From positions 248,001 to 312,000 of the forward strand of contig JAQPZY010001244.1 of NCBI GenBank assembly GCA_029931535.1: 64,000 bases of DNA, read 5' to 3'. The DNA comes from Margaritifera margaritifera. Taxonomy: Eukaryota; Mollusca; Bivalvia; Unionida; Margaritiferidae. A program made the translations under genes and the position numbers. This document shows positions 59,095 through 64,000 of this stretch, piece after piece. Every line of letters starts with the position of its first letter. Within the stretch, counting starts at the first letter, position 1. Below the pieces are notes generated by a model that ran no database searches, was not told the DNA's origin, and saw nothing but the letters and a program-made list of their open reading frames with translations.

Positions 59095-60000
59095 CAGCAA
59101 CTCACGGCAGGTTTTGCAAAGACTGTCTTGGGGTTTCAACATCATTCTTCAGGGCACATTAAAGACTACACTTTTGCTGCAAGTATTTTATGTAGCGATA
59201 AAGGCAATATATGCATAAGCTATTTAAAGTGGCGTAAAGTATGTCGAAGGTACACGCCATTTATCTGTGATTTAAGCAGCGAAGATTGTACGTCAAAGAC
59301 TATGCTTACGAACACCTTCGTCAGACACATACAAAGCATGATTTTATCATTGTTAAAGATATAAAAGTGGAGTCAACCTGTCCCAAAGGCAGCTGGATCA
59401 ATAAGTTGAATTTATCAAAGACAGAATATCAAGAACTCCATTTATATAGAAACTAAAGAGTACAAAGATAACTTAAACATATCTGTTACAAATGGAACAT
59501 ACAAAGTGATTGCAGGAGAAAATTCAACAGAAAATTATTTGGAAAATGAATGAAAAATAAATAAAGAAGAGGTCTTGATAAGATTTAGAGCTGCTAAAAG
59601 TTTCAACTTATTGCCAGATGTTGCAATATATAACGTATATATAATATTTTGGACAGAATACAAATTGAAATGAAAGATGATTTCATGACATTTAATGGTA
59701 TCAGATACTTCACTGGAAAGATTTCATTCAAGTTGGAATTGCTTCCATCTGAACTGAGCGCATGTTTGATTACATTCAAACATATTATTTTAAAAAGGAA
59801 ACATAAAATAAGGAGGAAATATAAAATTTAGAAACAATGCTAAAATATACATGTATACTGGCTGCTTTGTTCTTGATACGTCTGAAAATGTGCCAAGCAT
59901 TGTTGTAACAACTCTAATTTTAGGAGTGTCTGTCTACAACACAATAAAGTGTAGAAGACAATTAAAGTAGAAAATACTATTCAAGGGTTCATCTATAATA
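59068..60000 (+). pseudogene. Virus-like copy 3, part matching 11.8 kb of copy 1
   Basis: A 98-codon frame at 59,068-59,364 contains HIKDYTFAASILCSD. Further pieces include KGSWINKLNLSKTEY near 59,375-59,430, and a 60-codon frame at 59,649-59,831 with FMTFNGIRYFTGKISFKLEL, whose counterpart is at 11,785-11,910. Stops and shifts separate the pieces. Product unknown. Confidence 0.5.
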
Positions 60001-60065
60001 AAGTCAGCAATATTGAATTATTAAACTTTTTTTATTTCACTCTTTTGCTATTTCGTCTTCAGAAG

Positions 60066-60352
60066 ACTTTTTATTATGTTCACTAATTACCAATAACACC
60101 TGAATTTGACTGGCAATTAACCTTTATTTATTATGTTCACTATTACCAATAACACCTGAATTTGACTGGCAATTAACCTTTTTTTATTATGTTCACTATT
60201 ACCAATAACACCTGAATTTGACTGGCAATTAACCTTTATTTATTATGTTCACTATTACCAATAACATCTGAATTTAACAGGCAATTAACCTTTATTTATT
60301 ATGTTCACTATTACCAATAACACCTGAATTTGACTGGCAATTAACCTTTATA
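60066..60352. repeat. 56-bp minisatellite, five copies
   Basis: Units of ATGTTCACTATTACCAATAA plus 36 bases (period 57, then 56). The fourth unit has three substitutions. Absent at the equivalent place in copy 1. Confidence 0.94.
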
Positions 60353-60439
60353 TATGACTAGATTAATATTGAGTCAACTTTCCAAATTTTCTTGCAAATG
60401 AACTGAGGTGAACATTACAAAAATAAGGTTAGCACAGAA

Positions 60440-61260
60440 CCTGAAAATGTTACTTTACAAGAGCCAAAAAAATCCACGTAAAGTTAATCCTGTCAGACAA
60501 CTTGGAAAATGTTCAGAGAAATTTTAAAAAACCCAGAGCTGAACGCTGAAAGATAGGACACGATGACTATAAAACATCACAGGATGCTTCAATCGCACTA
60601 CTTATAAGAAATGTTAAACTTTCAAACAAAATATATTATTTGATAGGTAGTGATTTGGCTGTTTCAGATATCTTATTCATTGTATCAAAAAGCAAATTCG
60701 TATCTCTTTGTAAAACTGACAAACATGGCAAACCTGAACAATACATAATGTAATGGTCTAAGAAAATTATCGGAACGAAAGAGCAAATTGAAAAGACTTT
60801 GTCCACATATAACGGCATAATCGGGACTTTTTCCAACGCCATCCCTTAAATGCTTTAACTTTTCATGTAATAAATACCATGTGCAAAATCAAAATTTCTT
60901 TCGTTAGATAAATATCATAGATCTGGCCTACAGACAAATGTCGAGTGAAAACAATATTAACTGTTTTCCATGCAGCACTTAAATTAAAGCACAGTTTTTT
61001 GCACCATACTTTTGACAAAGTAGTCAATCAGTCCATCAAACAAAGATGTTGGAGAAATTGCAAAACTAATTACTCCATTTTCACTTAGCCAGTTCACTAT
61101 TGACTACCTGATAGCATTTAGACTTTTACCGGATGAAATTGTTAACAATGTAGAAGCAAAAGGAAAATCAAACTTATATAGCTTCAAATCTTTAACATTT
61201 ATGTCTAATAAAAAACATAGCATTTATCTGCGCACAATTGGCGACTAAAACATCGTCAAC
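60440..61260 (+). pseudogene. Virus-like copy 3, part matching 12.5 kb of copy 1
   Basis: Near 60,465-60,530 and 60,580-60,660 the sequence follows 12,470-12,650. Near 61,040-61,250 there is an uninterrupted 69-codon stretch (KDVGEIAKLITPFSLSQFTI, then FRLLPDEIVNNVEAKG, then SLTFMSNKKHSIYLR) without a Met start and ending in a stop. Its clean reading contrasts with the surroundings. Family not recognised. Confidence 0.45.
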
Positions 61261-61489
61261 ACACTACTCTTACTGTTGTCTACAGCATATTTTTGAAAAG
61301 GTTACTGAGGTTTAAAACTGACCCACAATCAAACAAAGATATTAAAGAACATATAAAACTAATCATTTCGGTTTCTTTGTGGCCGCTGCCAAGTGAGTAG
61401 CTATTAGATAACAATAATAGTAATGACGACTTAAAATCTTTAGAAGCTCTAAGAGCTAGTTAACACATAAGGACATATATATGGACACG

Positions 61490-62380
61490 ATTAAAAAAAA
61501 AAAATGAAGTCCTCGGTTCTTGGTACTCTAAGGATGATCCGAGCAGCTGGTTTTTGAACCTTTTGAAGTTTCTGTAGGAGATACTGCGACGAACCTGCTA
61601 GAAGTTAATTACAATAGTCCAGTCTAGAGAGTACTAAGGAATACACAAGTATTTTTGTGGCATCAACTGAAAAAAATTGCGAATGGAGCTGATACGTCTC
61701 AGCTCCAGATATGCAGCCTTGCATATGTTGATGACATGTTGGTGTAATGAGATAGTACTGTCGAGAGTGACACCTAGGTTTCGTACTAATTGTGTGAATT
61801 TAATGTTGGTGTTGCTGATACTTATTGTTTGAGGTAAATGATGAGAATGAGAACGTCTTTATGAGTTGATCAGAACGGCTTCAGTTTTATCATCATTCAT
61901 CTGCAGCTTTTTACATGACATCCATGACTTCACTTCGGAAATGCGCGTCTGTACGCCTTGTAATGTAGCATCAACTTCAGTTGGGTAGCTAGATTTGTAT
62001 ATTTGGGTGTCATCAACGTACAATTGGTGAGACACCGGATGACGATCAATGACACTTGAGAGGGGATGAGTGTATAGAATGAAGAGAACGGGTCCAAGAA
62101 CAGACCTCTGTGGAACACCAAAACATAGATCAACTGGGCTGGAATGTTTATCATTTACGGACACAATGTGTGTCCTGTCGACTAAGTATGACTTGAACCA
62201 TAGTAAGGCTATATCGCGAATGCCAAATACATGATGGAGACGATGAAGTAATATATCATGGTATATTGCATCAAATGCTGCAGACAAGTCAAGGAGGGCG
62301 AGGACTGTAATCTCTCCACTATCCAAAGGAAAGAGAAGGTCGTTAACTACTTTCATGAGCTTTTTGCCAGACAAATATTC
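61490..62380 (-). mobile_element. CR1-like LINE, reverse transcriptase fragment
   Basis: A 171-codon minus-strand frame (62,374-61,859) has the RT palm: LLDLSAAFDAIYHDILLHRL, then VPQRSVLGPVLFILYTHPLS and LYVDDTQIYKSS, with KSWMSCKKLQMNDDKTEAVL after it. The catalytic pair reads VDD where most have ADD. The next piece, after a stop, continues to about 61,500 with further RT thumb-type sequence (LHQHVINICKAAYLELR). The order and wording fit CR1/Zenon-type LINEs. It is inserted in virus-like copy 3 (absent from copy 1) and is 5' and 3' incomplete. Confidence 0.85.
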
Positions 62381-62839
62381 TACTTAATACATAGGGTAAC
62401 ATCTGCATAGCAAAATTGCGTACAATCTTCTCAAGAAGAATGATTGCACAGAGGATACAACATTTATTGTGCCCATTTCGAGCACAGTAAATAAGTATTT
62501 CTGGATCATGGATTGTTACATTTGTGTTCAGAAAGAAAAGTAATGAAAAATGCGATAATCGCAGTCAAAGATGAGGTATTCATGAGGAGTAACGTGTAAG
62601 AGAGAACATGCACTGAATGTGTGCAAAAGGCACAGGACCAATCATAAATGCAACAGTTCAACTTAATAATAAAGTCGATACACTGCTTGCCACTACAAAG
62701 GCCAAGCTGTCTCGTTCATATATATAAACGAGTGAAAAGACAGCAAATACTCCATCGATATATCCTATACTGCCATCGATAGCGAAGACGGTACTTTGTC
62801 TGATAATGGTATTTATTTTAGACTGCAGAAAATTGACGA

Positions 62840-63964
62840 TATTAAAAATGATTTGGCTAGAGAGCTCGGACATTGTAGCTGTGTTAGATAGAAATGTAAG
62901 GTAGCATTTAAAGATTTCAACTGGATAGAAGGTGGAATGAAAACAGTTCTAGGTATTATGGGTATATTATTAGCTATGTTAGTTACTACAGGAATTATGG
63001 TGAATTAAATTTACATCTATTTGAACAGAGGAGAGATATATGCTTTCCAGACTAGCATACAGAAGATACCAAAAAAAAAATGTCTGAGACTATAACACTC
63101 CCCAGTCACAGTTGGAACAGTTAACGAATAGTTTTAACGCAAAAGTTACTTGTTCACCAGATGGTAGCTAACATTAATACTGTCAGAGCTGCATATAAAG
63201 AATGATTTAACAGTAGTAACCAAAAGGTAGAGGACAACAAAAGTAAAATAAATGTGTATGAGAGCATGATTAAAATAATTGAAAAAACTTACGATTTATC
63301 TATTACAGTTTTGACTGATAAGATCAAGACGATAAAAGATGTTACCATTCGTTGAATTTTACTAGAAATTACACGCATACTTGTTTAAAAAAATCGGCGT
63401 GGTACAAGGTAGCATTGATGAAATTGACAAAAGTTGACAACAAATGCGAAAAGGTTTAATGATTTTGAGCAAGCTTTTGCAAGAGGGGCAGATGCATTTA
63501 AGTCGGAAATTGATAAACAAACTCTTGTATTAAGTTGTAGAAATGGAAATAAACGAAAAATAGAGACATTTAAAAATGAATTGAACACTGAAATGGGCAA
63601 AATGTGTAAAATGGACGAATTTAACAAAAAATCGATGATAACGAAGAATTTGAAGAGAAAACTAAACGTATGCCTGGATGAATGTTGCTTTACGAGCTGG
63701 GCATTGATCCCATTGGCAGTGATTTAAGCACTAATTTAAGAGATGTAATTTCAGTTGCTAGACGGATGATGAAAACAGATATAATTATAGGTTGTTTGAC
63801 GTTTATAAGGATGAAACTATACTCCTGATAATAGTGAACATTTATGGATTCAATTTTACCCCCAAAACATTTAGCTGAATTCAACGTGTCATTAAAATAG
63901 AAAAACAAACAAAGCCTATACACAAAATTTGTATATTGCACCTTTAAGATCATAGAGCTACATA
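62840..63964 (+). pseudogene. Virus-like copy 3, coiled-coil and NLRDVIS-type genes, running off the window
   Basis: 62,838-62,870 matches 13,339-13,370. GGTGGAATGAAAACAGTTCT encodes a hydrophobic MKTVLGIMGILLAMLVTTG segment near 62,935-63,000, a likely membrane helix. 63,390-63,640 (VQGSIDEIDKS, then FNDFEQAFARGADAFKSEID) is a coiled-coil-type stretch matching 15,335-15,610. 63,700-63,870 (GSDLSTNLRDVISVAR, then DVYKDET) matches copy 2 at 50,425. The gene order equals copy 1. Broken by stops and shifts. The last part is cut by the window end. Confidence 0.5.
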
Positions 63965-64000
63965 TTGATTTCTAGATTGAATTAGAAGGAATCAACTTTC

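Overview
Organism and character. This is AT-rich eukaryotic, almost certainly metazoan, genomic DNA. It is crowded with long microsatellites (TA, CA, CT/GA, TATG), minisatellites, tRNA-derived SINEs and retroelement debris. I recognise no intact host protein-coding gene. The repeat style (compound CA/TA arrays, tRNA-SINEs, Penelope-like elements, mariner) fits a marine invertebrate, possibly a mollusc, but the taxon cannot be fixed from the window alone.

Layout. 0.3-2.2 kb holds a decayed minus-strand Ty3/gypsy pol with the ordinary RT-RNase H-integrase order. 2.4-11.1 kb is mostly non-genic with SINE, LINE-tail, MITE-like and minisatellite pieces. 11.2-17.9 kb is the first of three decayed copies of a virus-like gene block (copy 1). 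20.4-21.9 kb is a 5'-truncated Penelope-like element (PLE) with a GIY-YIG endonuclease and a hammerhead-like motif. 22.1-22.4 kb has an A32-type packaging-ATPase remnant. 22.4-24.06 and 30.74-31.0 kb are two pieces of one minus-strand protein-primed family B DNA polymerase, as in Polintons/Mavericks and adintoviruses. The polymerase is split by a young LTR retrotransposon at 24,057-30,738. The LTRs differ at about three positions in 752 bp. The pol order is protease-integrase-RT-RNase H and the gag has a SCAN-like capsid region, so this is a Gmr1-type Ty3/gypsy element.

33.4-42.3 kb and 42.6-55.6 kb contain anciently duplicated blocks (alpha 33.4/51.95, beta 36.4/42.6, gamma 37.4/44.8, delta 41.0/54.5). 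Later insertions break them: a PLE fragment, a 1,251-bp mariner and a SINE. Virus-like copy 2 (about 47.7-51.8 kb) and copy 3 (57.2 kb to the window end) are interleaved with the duplicated blocks. Copy 3 carries a CR1-like LINE insertion.

How it fits together. The most interesting content is a cluster of decayed Polinton/adintovirus-like sequence (polymerase and ATPase plus three colinear copies of unidentified structural-type genes) amplified locally with its surroundings, and a recent Gmr1-like retrotransposon sitting inside the polymerase pseudogene. That the polymerase, the ATPase and the three-copy block belong to one family is inference from proximity. The individual homologies among copies were read by eye, not by alignment software.
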